A stretch of DNA of 64,000 nucleotides, from assembly GCA_900466745.1 (NCBI GenBank), contig UBNE01000013.1, positions 87,424 to 151,423 on the forward strand, in the 5' to 3' direction. Positions 49,485 through 61,259 of the stretch are shown here, piece after piece (the first letter of the stretch is position 1; every line of letters starts with the position of its first letter). The position numbers were made by a program, and so were the translations under genes. The notes beneath the pieces were generated by a model that was not told the DNA's origin, searched no databases, and worked only from the letters and a program-made list of their open reading frames with translations. This DNA is from Hyphomicrobiales bacterium. GTDB lineage: Bacteria > Pseudomonadota > Alphaproteobacteria > Rhizobiales > Beijerinckiaceae.

Positions 49485-50669
49485 CTATCTGCGCCGCCAC
49501 CAGGCGCGGTCCTCATGCATCATGCGCAGCAGGATCCCCTCGCGCAGGCCGCGATCGGCGATGCGGACCCGCTCGCTCGGGAAGGCGCGGCGGATCGCCT
49601 CGAAGATCGCGCAGCCGGCGAGGACGAGATCCGCCCGCTCGCGGCCGATGCAGGCATTGGCCGCCCGGGCCGCATAGTCCATCTCGATCAGCCGGTCGAT
49701 CACCGCGAGGATGTCGTCCTGCTGCATCCACAGGCCGTCGACCTCGCGCCGGTCGTAGCGGGGCAGGCCGAGATGGATGCCGGCGACCGTGGTCACGGTC
49801 CCCGAGGTGCCGAGCAGGTGGAAGCCGCGGGCATGGCGCGCGCCGGCCGCCTTCTTCACGAAGGGTTCGAGGACCTGCGAGCAGTCGGCGACCATGCGCT
49901 CGAACAGCTCCCGGCTGACCTCGACGCCGCCATAGCGCTCGGCGACGGTGACGACGCCGGTCGGCAGCGAGGCCCATTCGCGGATGCGGGCGGCGGGATC
50001 GCGCGCCTCGCTGCGGCTGCCGAGCCAGACGATCTCGGTCGAGCCGCCGCCGATGTCGAAGACGATGACGCCTTCGGCGCCGGGGTCGGCGAGCGCCGCG
50101 CAGCCGGAGACCGCGAGCGAGGCCTCCGTGCGCTGGTCGATGATCTCCAGCGAGAGCTCCGCCTCGGCCGCGACGCGGCGGATGAAGTCGAGGCCGTTGG
50201 TGGCGGCGCGGCAGGCCTCGGTGGTGACGAGCCGGGCGCGGGTGACGCCGCGATTCGCCATCTTGCCGCGGCAGATCTTCAGCGCCTCCACCGCCCGGTC
50301 CATGGCGGCCTCGCCGAGCCGGCTGCTGGCGGCCAGGCCCTCGCCGAGGCGCACGATTCGCGAAAAGGCGTCGACGACCCGGAAGCCGTGCTGCGCCGGC
50401 CGCGCGATCAGCAGCCGGCAATTATTGGTGCCGAGATCGAGCGCCGCATAGGTCGCCTGGGCGCGGTAGACGTTATGGCCGTTATGGGGCCGGGCGTTCG
50501 GGCCAGCAGAGGGGCCGCCGGCCCGGAGAGGGTCGGCGCTAGCCCTGTGCGGCGGCGTCACATAGGCGACGCCTCCGTGCTGTCGGTCCTCGACCGCCAC
50601 CGTTCCAAATCCCCCGACCTGCCGTCCCGCCCGAGGCGATCCGGCAAGGGCCGCGTCCCGCGCAGCCAT
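49485..50669 (-). CDS. Ppx/GppA phosphatase family protein
   Basis: An exopolyphosphatase / guanosine pentaphosphatase-type enzyme of about 394 residues in the chosen frame. The ASKHA motifs are [37 protein letters not shown] and [14 protein letters not shown]. The core begins near 50460; the N-terminus upstream is low-complexity and the start is uncertain (ATG at 50669, or the GTG near 50600). It probably forms an operon with rlmE, an order frequent in rhizobia, and is divergent from glpK. Confidence 0.87.
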   Translation of the reverse strand: MAARDAALAGSPRAGRQVGGFGTVAVEDRQHGGVAYVTPPHRASADPLRAGGPSAGPNARPHNGHNVYRAQATYAALDLGTNNCRLLIARPAQHGFRVVDAFSRIVRLGEGLAASSRLGEAAMDRAVEALKICRGKMANRGVTRARLVTTEACRAATNGLDFIRRVAAEAELSLEIIDQRTEASLAVSGCAALADPGAEGVIVFDIGGGSTEIVWLGSRSEARDPAARIREWASLPTGVVTVAERYGGVEVSRELFERMVADCSQVLEPFVKKAAGARHARGFHLLGTSGTVTTVAGIHLGLPRYDRREVDGLWMQQDDILAVIDRLIEMDYAARAANACIGRERADLVLAGCAIFEAIRRAFPSERVRIADRGLREGILLRMMHEDRAWWRRR

Positions 50670-50851
50670 CTGCTTCGTCAGCAAGCTAACTACAGGGCAA
50701 GCCGCATGCCAAGCGGAACCTTGCCGGTGCGGCGGGCGCGCGGGCCGGGATCGCGAAATCGGGGGCAGCGCCCTTGCGCGAACGCGGCCGCTTCGGCCAG
50801 TCTCCGCGCGCGCCGCCGCAGAGCGCCGCAGCACAGGGCAGGAAACAGGAC

Positions 50852-52354
50852 ATGGCCGCCGGATACCTTCTCGCCATCGACCAGGGTACGACCTCCTCGC
50901 GCGCCATCGTGTTCGATTCGTCGCTCGGCCCGGTCGCCAGCGCCCAGAAGGAGTTCCCGCAGCATTTCCCGGCCTCGGGTTGGGTCGAGCACGAGCCGGA
51001 GGACATCTGGGAAACCGTGCTGTCGACCGCGCGCGAGGCCATCGCCAAGGCCGGCCTCGTCGCGCGGGAGATCGCCGGAATCGGCATCACCAACCAGCGC
51101 GAGACGACGCTGATCTGGGACCGTCGGACCGGCAGGGCGATCCACCGCGCCATCGTCTGGCAGGACCGGCGCACGGCGGAAGCCTGCGCCAAGCTCGCCG
51201 CCGCCGGCCATGAGGACCTGGTCGCCAGCCGCACCGGCCTGCGCATCGACCCCTATTTCTCCGGCACCAAGATCGCCTGGCTGCTCGACAACGTGCCCGG
51301 CGCCAGGCGGCGCGCCGAGGCGGGCGAGCTCGCCTTCGGCACCGTCGATTCCTTCCTGCTCTGGCGGCTGACGGGCGGCGCCGTCCATGCGACCGACGCG
51401 ACCAATGCGGCCCGGACGATGCTGTTCGACATCGGCCGCGGCGTCTGGGACAAGGAATTGCTCGCGCTGCTCGACATCCCGGCGGCGATCCTGCCGGAGG
51501 TGCGCGATTGCGCGGCGCATTTCGGCGACACGGCGCCGGAGCTGTTCGGCGGCCCGATCCCGGTGCGCGGCATCGCCGGCGACCAGCAGGCGGCGACGAT
51601 CGGCCAGGCCTGCTTCGCCCCCGGCATGGTGAAATCGACCTACGGGACCGGCTGCTTCGCGCTGCTCAACACCGGCGACACGCCGGTCCGCTCGAAGAAC
51701 CGGCTGCTCAGCACCATCGCCTACCAGCTCGACGGCAGGCGGGCCTATGCGCTGGAAGGCTCGATCTTCATCGCCGGCGCCGCGGTGCAATGGCTGCGCG
51801 ACGGGCTCGGCATCATCGGCAAGGCGAGCGATACCGGCCCGCTGGCGGAAGCGGCGGACCCGGCGCAGGACGTCTATCTCGTGCCGGCCTTCGTCGGGCT
51901 CGGCGCGCCGCATTGGGACGCCCATGCGCGCGGCGCGATGTTCGGGCTGACGCGCGGCACCGGCCCCCGCGAATTCGCCCGCGCCACGCTGGAGAGCGTC
52001 TGCTACCAGACGCTCGACCTGATCGAGGCGATGCATGCCGACTGGCCCCAGGCCGGACAGGGCGGCCGCTCGGTGCTGCGCGTCGATGGCGGCATGGTCG
52101 CGTCGGACTGGACGATGCAGCGCCTCGCCGACATCCTCGACCTGCCGGTGGACCGGCCGACGGTGCTGGAGACGACGGCGCTGGGCGCGGCCTATCTCGC
52201 CGGGCTCGATGCCGGGCTCCTGCCGGAGCCTGACCGCTTCGCCGATCTCTGGCGGCTGGAGCGGCGCTTCCTGCCGGCGATGGCGGCGAGCCAGCGCGAG
52301 CACAAGGTCGCAGGCTGGCGCGACGCGGTGCGGCGGACGCTGAGCTCCCATTGA
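50852..52354 (+). CDS. glpK: Glycerol kinase
   Basis: Phosphorylates glycerol to sn-glycerol-3-phosphate in the cytoplasm. The 500-residue protein has the FGGY signatures: [65 protein letters not shown] and [22 protein letters not shown] precedes the ATG. No glpF, glpD or ugp transporter gene is next to it, so it stands apart from the usual glycerol cluster. Confidence 0.95.
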   Translation: MAAGYLLAIDQGTTSSRAIVFDSSLGPVASAQKEFPQHFPASGWVEHEPEDIWETVLSTAREAIAKAGLVAREIAGIGITNQRETTLIWDRRTGRAIHRAIVWQDRRTAEACAKLAAAGHEDLVASRTGLRIDPYFSGTKIAWLLDNVPGARRRAEAGELAFGTVDSFLLWRLTGGAVHATDATNAARTMLFDIGRGVWDKELLALLDIPAAILPEVRDCAAHFGDTAPELFGGPIPVRGIAGDQQAATIGQACFAPGMVKSTYGTGCFALLNTGDTPVRSKNRLLSTIAYQLDGRRAYALEGSIFIAGAAVQWLRDGLGIIGKASDTGPLAEAADPAQDVYLVPAFVGLGAPHWDAHARGAMFGLTRGTGPREFARATLESVCYQTLDLIEAMHADWPQAGQGGRSVLRVDGGMVASDWTMQRLADILDLPVDRPTVLETTALGAAYLAGLDAGLLPEPDRFADLWRLERRFLPAMAASQREHKVAGWRDAVRRTLSSH

Positions 52355-52370
52355 AGGGCAGGGCGCGGGA

Positions 52371-53069
52371 ATGCTGAAGGGGCAGGGCCTGCTGTCGCTC
52401 TGGAACGGGGTCGAGCCCGCGCGGCGCGCCGAATACGACCTTTGGCACACGCGCGAGCATGTTCCCGAGCGCCTCGCCATTCCAGGCATGCTGCGGGCCC
52501 GGCGCTATCATCGCGGCGAGGGGCCGCTGCCGGAATTCCTGACGCTCTACGAGCTCGAGACCAATGCGGTGCTCGCCGGCGCGCCCTACCGGGCGCTGCT
52601 GGAGACCCCGACCGCCTGGTCGCGCAGCATGCGGCCGTCCTTCCGCGGCTTCTTCCGCGTCGGCCATCGGCCGCTCCTGAGCCGCGGCGGCGGCGTCGCC
52701 GGCGCCCTGATGGCGACGACCTTCGCCGATCTGCCGGCCGCCGAAGGGCGCTGGGAGAGCGCCGCGGAGCGGATTTTGCGCGAGACGGCGGCGACCGCGA
52801 TTCACGTCCTGGCCAAGGATCCCGCGGTCGCTCCGGTGCCTTTCGCCGTGCCGCCGGGAGGAGGAGAGGCCCATGCCGATGGCGGGGCGATCCTCGTCGA
52901 ATGCCATGACCGCGCCTGCCTCGCCGGGATCGCCGCGGCGCTCGCTCCGGCACTCGACGGGCCGGGGCTCGCCTTGGGACGCGCGCCCTGGACGGCCTAC
53001 GACCTCGCCTATCTGATCGACCGGGACGAGCTTCCGCAGGTCGTCGCCCCGTCCCGGCCGGAAGGCTGA
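52371..53069 (+). CDS. Dimeric alpha/beta-barrel-like protein of unknown function
   Basis: A 232-residue protein. Both halves look like ferredoxin-type dimeric barrel repeats: the first has EYDLWHTREHVPERLAIPGMLRARRY and LTLYELE, a pattern seen in EthD/DUF4286-like proteins. No catalytic motif is recognised. It starts 16 bases after glpK on the same strand. A place before an ABC importer and the pca genes suggests, weakly, a role in degradation. Confidence 0.6.
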   Translation: MLKGQGLLSLWNGVEPARRAEYDLWHTREHVPERLAIPGMLRARRYHRGEGPLPEFLTLYELETNAVLAGAPYRALLETPTAWSRSMRPSFRGFFRVGHRPLLSRGGGVAGALMATTFADLPAAEGRWESAAERILRETAATAIHVLAKDPAVAPVPFAVPPGGGEAHADGGAILVECHDRACLAGIAAALAPALDGPGLALGRAPWTAYDLAYLIDRDELPQVVAPSRPEG

Positions 53070-53194
53070 GCCCGCATCCGGCGCTGGATCGGCCATCGTC
53101 GCGGTTGACGGGAGCCGATGAGCGGGTCGAAGAAGCCTGCTGCATAAAATGCGCGGGAAGGCGGCAGCCGGCCGCTCCCGAAGGGAGGAACGCA

Positions 53195-54250
53195 ATGTTC
53201 GAAGGCCTTGCTCGCTGGCGCAGCGTCTGCGCCGCCGTGATTCTCGGGCTCGCCGGCACGAATGCGCCGGCCCTGGCGCAGGCCCCCGCGCCCAAACCGC
53301 TCGACCCGCCACAGGCGGTGCGCGTCGCCTATGTCCCGATCATGAAGTTCGCGACCGCCTTCGTCGCGGAATCGCGCGGCCTGTTCAAGAAATACGGGCT
53401 CAACGTCCAGCTCGACAGCGTCAAGTCCGGCACCGAGGCGATCGCCTTTCTCGACAAGGGCTCGGTCGATGTCGGCGGCATCGCCATCGTCGCCTCGCTC
53501 TGGTCGGCCTGGAATCGCGGCCTCGACATCCGGGTGATCGCGCCCGGCGCGCTCGATCCGATGACCGACGGCCCGACCAAGCTGATCGTCCGCACGGACC
53601 TGATGGAGTCGGGCGCGATCAAGTCGGTCGCCGACCTCAAGGGCAAGCGCATCGCCGCGGCCGGCGGGCCGGGCAGCGGCGGCGAGTATTTCGTCACCAA
53701 GGCGCTGGAGAGCGCCAGGCTCAGCCTGCGCGACGTGCAGCTCCTCAACATCGGCAATGGCGACATGCCGGCGGCGATGGAAGCGAAGTCGGTCGACGCG
53801 GTGCTGACCTCCTCGCCCTATTCGGACCAGATCTTCAAGGCGGGCACCGGCAAGCTCCTGGCGCAGGACTTCACGCCCGGCCTGATGACGGTGGTCTTCG
53901 TCGGCTCGGGCAAGTTCCTGAAGGAGCGGCCGGAGGCGGCCGAGCGCTTCGTGCTGGCGATGACCGAGGCGGCGCGCCTGATGCAGGGGCCCGACTTCCT
54001 CGCCCAGCCCAATATGGACGGCTATCTGAAATACACCGCCTCGACGCCCGAGGCGGTGCGGAACGGCGGCGCCTTGATCTACGATCCGAACATGGCGATC
54101 CCGACCGCCGGCCTCGCCGATATCGAGCGCGTGCACCGCGAGAACGGCCGCACCGAATACGACAAGCCGCTCGACATGGCGAAGGTCGTCGACGAGCGCT
54201 TCGTCGCCAAGGCCATCGCGGTCCTCGGCAAGGCTGCCCCGGCCAAATGA
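53195..54250 (+). CDS. ABC transporter substrate-binding protein (SsuA/TauA/NMT1 type)
   Basis: A 351-residue periplasmic receptor. The signal peptide ends near PALAQAPAP, and the mature protein begins VRVAYVPIMKFATAFVAESRGLFKKYGLNVQL, typical of nitrate/sulfonate/taurine/pyrimidine-precursor receptors. Next come the family segments DVGGIAIVASLWSAWNRGLD and VADLKGKRIAAAGGPGSGGEYFV. GGAGGAACGCA precedes the ATG at 53195. Genes for its ATPase and permease follow. Neighbouring pca genes make an aromatic acid a reasonable guess for the substrate. Confidence 0.87.
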   Translation: MFEGLARWRSVCAAVILGLAGTNAPALAQAPAPKPLDPPQAVRVAYVPIMKFATAFVAESRGLFKKYGLNVQLDSVKSGTEAIAFLDKGSVDVGGIAIVASLWSAWNRGLDIRVIAPGALDPMTDGPTKLIVRTDLMESGAIKSVADLKGKRIAAAGGPGSGGEYFVTKALESARLSLRDVQLLNIGNGDMPAAMEAKSVDAVLTSSPYSDQIFKAGTGKLLAQDFTPGLMTVVFVGSGKFLKERPEAAERFVLAMTEAARLMQGPDFLAQPNMDGYLKYTASTPEAVRNGGALIYDPNMAIPTAGLADIERVHRENGRTEYDKPLDMAKVVDERFVAKAIAVLGKAAPAK

Positions 54251-54320
54251 CCGGGCTCGCGGCGGCCGGGCCCGGATGCGGGTCCCGGAGTCAGGACCAA
54301 CCAGCCTGGAAGGGCGACCG

Positions 54321-55124
54321 ATGACCGCCTCCCTGCCGGCCGCCGCGCCGAAGATCGCGGCGCGCAGCGTCAGCAAGCACTACCCCACCGCGGACGGCAC
54401 CATGGTCGCGCTCGAGGATTTCTCCCTCGACGTGGCCGATGGCGAGTTCGTCTGCATCGTCGGCCCCTCCGGCTGCGGCAAGTCGACCTTCCTGCGGATG
54501 GTGGCGGGGCTCGAATCGATCTCGCTCGGCTCGATCGACATCCGCCCCGGCAGCGAGAGGGGCAAGCCGCTCAACAGCGTCGTCTTCCAGGAATATGCGA
54601 TCTTTCCCTGGAAGACGCTGATCGAGAACGTCGCCTTCGGCCCGCAGATGCGCGGCGTCGGCCGAGCGGAGCGTCTCGACACCGCGCGCTACTGGCTCGA
54701 CCGGGTGGGCCTGGGCAAGTTCGCCGACTACTACCCGCACCAGATCTCGGGCGGCATGAAGCAGCGCGTCAGCATCATCCGGGCGCTCGCCAACGACCCG
54801 GAGGTGCTGCTGATGGACGAGCCGCTCGGCGCGCTCGACGCCCAGACCCGCGTCGTCATCCAGGAGGAATTGCTGCGGATCTGGGAGGAGACCCGCAAGA
54901 CGGTGCTCTACATCACCCACAGCCTCGACGAGGCGGTGCTGCTCGGCGACCGCGTCATCCTGATGAGCGCCCAGCCCGGCCGGCGCCTCGCCACCTTCAG
55001 GATCGAGCTGCCGCGTCCGCGCTCGATCGCGATGACGAATTCGCCGCGCTTCGCCGAATACCGGGCGCAGATCTGGGAACAGCTCAGCGCCGAGGTGACG
55101 CGCGCCATGGAGGCCAGGCCATGA
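54321..55124 (+). CDS. ABC transporter ATPase (SsuB/TauB/NrtD type)
   Basis: A 267-residue ATPase. Motifs: Walker A VGPSGCGKST, Q-loop FQEYAIFPWKTLIENV, signature ISGGMKQRVSIIRAL, Walker B VLLMDEPLGALDAQTR and H-loop YITHSLDEAVLLGDRV. The Q-loop and DAQTR are usual for the nitrate/sulfonate/taurine group. The ATG at 54321 lies after GGAAGGGCGACCG. It overlaps the permease gene as ATGA. Confidence 0.92.
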   Translation: MTASLPAAAPKIAARSVSKHYPTADGTMVALEDFSLDVADGEFVCIVGPSGCGKSTFLRMVAGLESISLGSIDIRPGSERGKPLNSVVFQEYAIFPWKTLIENVAFGPQMRGVGRAERLDTARYWLDRVGLGKFADYYPHQISGGMKQRVSIIRALANDPEVLLMDEPLGALDAQTRVVIQEELLRIWEETRKTVLYITHSLDEAVLLGDRVILMSAQPGRRLATFRIELPRPRSIAMTNSPRFAEYRAQIWEQLSAEVTRAMEARP

Positions 55125-56209
55125 CCAGCGCGACGACGGACGGGCCGGCGCCGGCCGGGCATCGGGAGGCGCCGCGGCGCGGGCGCGCTTCCGGCGGCGA
55201 TCTCCGCGCCGGACTGCTGTTCCTCGCCGCCGGGGCCGCCCTCAACGCGGCGCTCGCGGCCGCCGGGCTGTGGAGCGATTTCGCCTGGCCGGCGATCGGG
55301 GCGAGCTTCGTCCTGCTGGTTCTGGCCTGCGAGCGCATCGGCCGGCTCGTGCCGGTGAAGGGCAGGGCCGCCTATGAGCGCACGCTGGCGCTCGGCTTCC
55401 CGCTCCTCGTGCTCGTGCTCTGGGAGCTCGCCGCTGATAGCGGCTTCATCAACCCGACCTGGTTCCCGCCGCCGAGCCGGATCGGCGCGGCGCTCTGGGA
55501 CCTCAGCACGCGCTATGACCGCTTCTCGGGTACGACGCTGCTCGGCCGGCCCTGGCTGATGCCGGAAGCCTTCTCGAAGGAGGGCTGGGCCGGAATCTGG
55601 GCGCTGGTGGCCGAGAGCCATGTCTTCGCGACGGTGGCGCGCGTCCTCGTCGGCTTCGTGCTTGGAGCCATCCCCGGCGTGCTGCTCGGCGTGGTGATGG
55701 GGCTGAACCAGACGGTCAGGCTGATGCTCGATACCACGCTCTCGGCGATCTATGTCCTGCCCAAGATCGCGATCTTCCCGATCGTGATGCTGATGTTCGC
55801 CGATCCTTTCGGCGAGGCGCCGAAGATCCTGGTCGTCGGGCTCTCGGTCTTCATCCTGATGGCGATCAACACGATGGCGGCGGTGCGCGGCATCGACAGG
55901 GTCTATCTGATGGCCGGCCGGAACTACGGCGCCAGGGGCTGGTCGATGCTGCGCCACGTCATCCTGCCCGGCGCGCTGCCGGTGATCTTCTCGGGGCTGC
56001 GCATGGCGCTCGGCACGGCGATGATCGTGATCATCTCGGTCGAGTTCGTGCGCGCCAAGCAGGGCGTCGGCTACATGACCTTCTATTACTGGGAGGTCCT
56101 GAACCCCGAGAAGATGTATGCCGGCCTCGTCGTGGTGATGATCCTCGGCGTGCTGCTGACCTATGCGCTGCAATGGCTGCAGCGCCGGCTCATGCCCTGG
56201 CAGAAATGA
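55121..56209 (+). CDS. ABC transporter permease (SsuC/TauC type)
   Basis: A 362-residue permease, longer than usual (about 250-270), because of an N-terminal extension with two additional hydrophobic segments (about 30-65). The BPD core begins near residue 80 and includes VGFVLGAIPGVLLGVVMGLNQ and YVLPKIAIFPIVMLMF; the coupling loop is AGRNYGARGWSMLRHVILPGALP. It is coupled to the ATPase gene by an ATGA overlap and followed ten bases later by an SDR gene remnant. Confidence 0.9.
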   Translation: MTSATTDGPAPAGHREAPRRGRASGGDLRAGLLFLAAGAALNAALAAAGLWSDFAWPAIGASFVLLVLACERIGRLVPVKGRAAYERTLALGFPLLVLVLWELAADSGFINPTWFPPPSRIGAALWDLSTRYDRFSGTTLLGRPWLMPEAFSKEGWAGIWALVAESHVFATVARVLVGFVLGAIPGVLLGVVMGLNQTVRLMLDTTLSAIYVLPKIAIFPIVMLMFADPFGEAPKILVVGLSVFILMAINTMAAVRGIDRVYLMAGRNYGARGWSMLRHVILPGALPVIFSGLRMALGTAMIVIISVEFVRAKQGVGYMTFYYWEVLNPEKMYAGLVVVMILGVLLTYALQWLQRRLMPWQK

Positions 56210-56219
56210 GGACCGGTCG

Positions 56220-56451
56220 ATGAAGGTCGCGCTCGTCACCGGCGGAGCCGGGGCCGTCGGAGCCGCCGTCGCTCGGCCGGCTCGGCACGGCGGAGGATGT
56301 CGCCGGCGCCGTCGCCTTCCTCGCCTCGCCGCGCGCGAGCTTCGTCACCGGGGACGTCATCCATGTCTGCGGCGGCACCCAGCTCGGCCCGCAGCCCTCG
56401 CTGCCGGAGGCGGAGATCGACGCGGCCGGGGCGGCGCCTTCGGACGGATAA
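56220..56451 (+). pseudogene. Short-chain dehydrogenase/reductase gene with internal deletion
   Basis: The ATG at 56220 opens [19 protein letters not shown], the coenzyme-binding start of an SDR (TGxxxGxG). After about 19 codons the frame shifts by one and the text becomes [17 protein letters not shown]...[13 protein letters not shown], the standard C-terminal part of an SDR, ending at TAA 56449-56451. The middle (roughly 150-170 residues, with the Ser-Tyr-Lys active site) is missing. The junction lies in a run with two GCTCGGC copies, so a short-repeat deletion is likely. It follows the ABC permease by ten bases and cannot code for an active enzyme. Confidence 0.85.
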
Positions 56452-56463
56452 CCTCCAGGTTAT
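56448..56463 (+). promoter_or_regulatory. PcaQ-type operator upstream of pcaD
   Basis: ATAACC-TCCA-GGTTAT is a perfect inverted repeat. It matches the PcaQ (LysR-family) site ATAACC-N4-GGTTAA described for the pcaDCHGB operon of Sinorhizobium meliloti in all but the last base. It lies 80 bases upstream of the pcaD ATG and overlaps the stop codon of the SDR remnant. The pcaQ gene is not in the window. Confidence 0.78.
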
Positions 56464-56542
56464 GCCGGGCCCTCGGAAAGCCATTTAACATAAGGGTCCA
56501 AATCGCTCATGATGAAGCCGCATTCGAGGTAAGACGTCTTCC

Positions 56543-57337
56543 ATGGCTTTCACGCGTATCGACGGCAGGCTGGTGCATTGGCGCGAAAGCGGCCCGCTGG
56601 ACGCGCCCGCCGTCGTCCTGGTGAATTCGCTCGGCACGGATTTCCGCATCTGGGATGCGGTCGCCGCGGCGCTCTCGCGCGACTGGCGCGTCGTCGTCTA
56701 CGACAAGCGCGGCCACGGCCTTTCCGAGGTGCCGCCGGGCCCCTATGCGATCGCGGATTTCACCGGCGACCTCCTGGCGCTCGCCGATCGTCTCGGCCTG
56801 GAGCGCTTCGCCCTGATCGGCCTCTCGATCGGCGGGCTGATCGGGCAGGACCTGGCGCTGCGCCGGCCCGAGCGCCTGACGGCGCTGGTGCTGGCCGACA
56901 CCGCCCCGAAGGTCGGCACCGCCGAAAGCTGGAGCGGGCGGATCGCGGCCGTGCGCCGGGGCGGGCTCGCCGCCATCGCCGATCCGGTCATGGAGCGCTG
57001 GTTCACCCCGGCTTTCCACAGCGGGCGGCCGGACGATCTCGCCGGCTGGCGCAACGCGCTGCTGCGCCAGCCGGCCGACGGCTATGTCGCGACCTGCGAG
57101 GCCCTGCGCGACGCCGACCTCACCGCCGCCATCGGCGGCATCCGCGTGCCGACGCTTGCGGTCGCAGGAGATGGGGATCTCTCGACGCCGCCCGATCTGG
57201 TACGGGCGATGGCGGAGCGGATTCCGGGCGCGGGCTTCGCGCTGATCGAGGGATGCGGGCATATTCCGCCTGTGGAGCAGCCGGCCCGGCTGGTCGCGCT
57301 GGCCGGCGGACATCTGGAGAGATACGGACGTGGCTGA
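56543..57337 (+). CDS. pcaD: 3-oxoadipate enol-lactonase
   Basis: Hydrolyses 3-oxoadipate enol-lactone to 3-oxoadipate in the protocatechuate branch of the beta-ketoadipate pathway. A 264-residue alpha/beta-hydrolase: LVNSLGTDFRIWDAV (oxyanion region), nucleophile elbow LIGLSIGGLIGQDLA, Asp in AGDGDLSTP and His in EGCGHIPPVEQP. It is the first gene behind the PcaQ-type operator and overlaps pcaC by eight bases. Confidence 0.93.
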   Translation: MAFTRIDGRLVHWRESGPLDAPAVVLVNSLGTDFRIWDAVAAALSRDWRVVVYDKRGHGLSEVPPGPYAIADFTGDLLALADRLGLERFALIGLSIGGLIGQDLALRRPERLTALVLADTAPKVGTAESWSGRIAAVRRGGLAAIADPVMERWFTPAFHSGRPDDLAGWRNALLRQPADGYVATCEALRDADLTAAIGGIRVPTLAVAGDGDLSTPPDLVRAMAERIPGAGFALIEGCGHIPPVEQPARLVALAGGHLERYGRG

Positions 57338-57725
57338 CGCGCAGGACAGATATGCCCGGGGCATGGCGACCCGCCGTGCCGTGCTCGGCGAACGCTATGT
57401 CGACGCGGCGGTCGCCAATACCGATCCCTTCACCGCGGATTTCCAGAAGCTCATCACCGAGAGCGCCTGGGGCACGGTCTGGGCGCGCGACACGATCAGC
57501 CGCCGCGAGCGCTCGATGCTGACCATCGCGCTGCTCGCGGCGCTCGGGCACCATGACGAGGTGGCGATGCATGTCCGGGCGACGCGCAACACCGGCGCCA
57601 GCATGGACGACATCAAGGAGGCGCTGCTGCATGTCGCGATCTATGCGGGCGTGCCGGCCGCCAACCACGCGTTCAAGGTCGCCAGGGCGGCCTATGCCGA
57701 GATGCAGGACGACAAGGCGGGCTGA
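57330..57725 (+). CDS. pcaC: 4-carboxymuconolactone decarboxylase
   Basis: Decarboxylates gamma-carboxymuconolactone to 3-oxoadipate enol-lactone. The 131-residue protein belongs to the AhpD-like CMD family: ERSMLTIALLAALGHHDEVAMHVRATRNTGAS and EALLHVAIYAGVPAANHAF. It starts with GTG inside the end of pcaD (8-base overlap). It is a free-standing PcaC, not the PcaCD fusion of some bacteria. Confidence 0.94.
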   Translation: MADAQDRYARGMATRRAVLGERYVDAAVANTDPFTADFQKLITESAWGTVWARDTISRRERSMLTIALLAALGHHDEVAMHVRATRNTGASMDDIKEALLHVAIYAGVPAANHAFKVARAAYAEMQDDKAG

Positions 57726-57779
57726 ACAGCCGGCCGCGCCCGGCGCCGCCGCGACCGAGAGGCGGCGGGGGCGCGTTGA

Positions 57780-58603
<824 letters not shown>

Positions 58604-58604
<1 letters not shown>

Positions 58605-59230
58605 TGGTCCAGTCTCTGCGCCGCCTCAAGGAAAGCCCGTCACAGACGGCGGGTCCTTACGTCCATATCGGCGCGACGCCGAACTTCTCCGGCATCGAGG
58701 GCGTCTATCCGCACGATCTCGGCTCGCTGCCGCTGGCGCCCGAGGTCGAGGGCGAGCGCATCGTCGTCACCGGCCGGATCTTCGACGGCTCGGGCACGCC
58801 GATCAAGGATGCGCTGGTCGAGATCTGGCAGGCCGACGCGCAGGGCCTCTATCCCGGCCAGGGCGAGCGCCGCGGCGCGGCCGATCCGCATTTTCCGGGC
58901 TGGTTCCGCCAGCCGGTCGACGGCACCAGCGGCGTCTACCGCTTCGAGACGATCAAGCCCGGCATCGTGCCCTATTTCGACGGTAGGCCGATGGCGCCGC
59001 ACATCACCTTCTGGATCGTGGCGCGCGGCATCAATATCGGCCTGCACACGCGGCTCTATTTCGGCGACGAGGACAAGGCCAACGCGGCCGACCCGATCCT
59101 CGGCCGCATCGAGCACCGCCTGCGCGTGCCGACGCTGATCGCCCCGCGCAGCGACGCGGACGGCAAGCCGGTCTACACCTTCGACATCCGCCTGCAGGGC
59201 GAGAACGAAACCGTCTTCTTCGACATCTGA
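58604..59230 (+). CDS. pcaG: Protocatechuate 3,4-dioxygenase, alpha subunit
   Basis: The 208-residue partner of PcaH with the same intradiol-dioxygenase fold: SPSQTAGPYVHIGATPNF, VVTGRIFDGSGTPIKDALVEIWQADAQG and the end YTFDIRLQGENETVFFDI. The region matching the iron ligands of the beta subunit (RPMAPHITFWIVARG) keeps one His only, as expected of the non-catalytic chain. It is translationally coupled to pcaH. Confidence 0.95.
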
Positions 59231-59287
59231 AGGCGGCCGCGCGCCGCCTTCCCAGCCCGACACGCCAGCAAGCAGAGCACCGACGCC

Positions 59288-60496
<1,209 letters not shown>

Positions 60497-60548
60497 CAGA
60501 ACAGGATAGTCTGCGGCCAGATTGGCCAGCCACGATGACGAGGGATGG

Positions 60549-61259
60549 ATGACGAACAAGATCTATGACGGCCCGAAGGCAGCCCTCGAAGGGCTGCTGT
60601 TCGACGGGATGACGATCATGTCGGGCGGTTTTGGCCTCTCGGGCAATCCCGAGAGCCTGATCCCGCAGATTCGCGACTCCGGCGTGAAGAACATCACCGT
60701 GATCTCGAACAATGCCGGCGCCGACGGCTTCGGCCTGTGGATGCTGCTGCAGAGCCGGCAGATCAGGAAGATGATCGCGTCCTATGTCGGCGAGAACAAG
60801 CTGTTCGAGCAGCAATACCTCGCCGGCGAGCTCGAGCTCGAGCTCAACCCGCAGGGCACGCTGGCCGAGCGCATCCGTGCCGGCGGCGCCGGCATCCCGG
60901 CCTTCTACACCAAGACCGGCGTCGGCACGGTGGTGGCCGAGGGCAAGCCGGTCGAGGAGTTCGACGGGCAGCTCTATGTCCGCGAGACCTGGCTCAAGGC
61001 CGACCTCGCCATCGTCAAGGCCTGGAAGGCCGACACCGCCGGCAACCTCGTCTACCGGCGCACGGCGCGCAACTTCAATCCGAACATGGCGACCGCCGGC
61101 AAGGTGACGGTGGCCGAGGTCGAGGAGATCGTGCCGGTCGGTTCGCTCGACCCCGAAGCGATCCACACCCCCGGCATCTATGTCGATCGCGTGATCAAGA
61201 GCACGATCAACGAGAAGAAGATCGAGAAGCTGACCGAGCGCAAGAGGGAGGCAGCCTGA
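60549..61259 (+). CDS. pcaI: 3-oxoadipate CoA-transferase, alpha subunit
   Basis: With PcaJ moves CoA from succinyl-CoA to 3-oxoadipate. The 236-residue family I CoA-transferase subunit A shows [20 protein letters not shown] near the start and later [11 protein letters not shown]. The related acetoacetate CoA-transferase (ScoA) is the main alternative; the place between pcaF and quiC favours PcaI. The stop overlaps pcaJ as TGATG. Confidence 0.88.
   Translation: MTNKIYDGPKAALEGLLFDGMTIMSGGFGLSGNPESLIPQIRDSGVKNITVISNNAGADGFGLWMLLQSRQIRKMIASYVGENKLFEQQYLAGELELELNPQGTLAERIRAGGAGIPAFYTKTGVGTVVAEGKPVEEFDGQLYVRETWLKADLAIVKAWKADTAGNLVYRRTARNFNPNMATAGKVTVAEVEEIVPVGSLDPEAIHTPGIYVDRVIKSTINEKKIEKLTERKREAA

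Noticed and set aside
47531..49918. Long plus-strand frame running through the DHA2, rlmE and ppx genes
   Set aside because: It overlaps three recognisable genes in other frames and has shadow composition.
50670..50834. Longer N-terminus for the Ppx/GppA protein
   Set aside because: The added part is Arg/Pro/Ala low-complexity and approaches the divergent glpK promoter.
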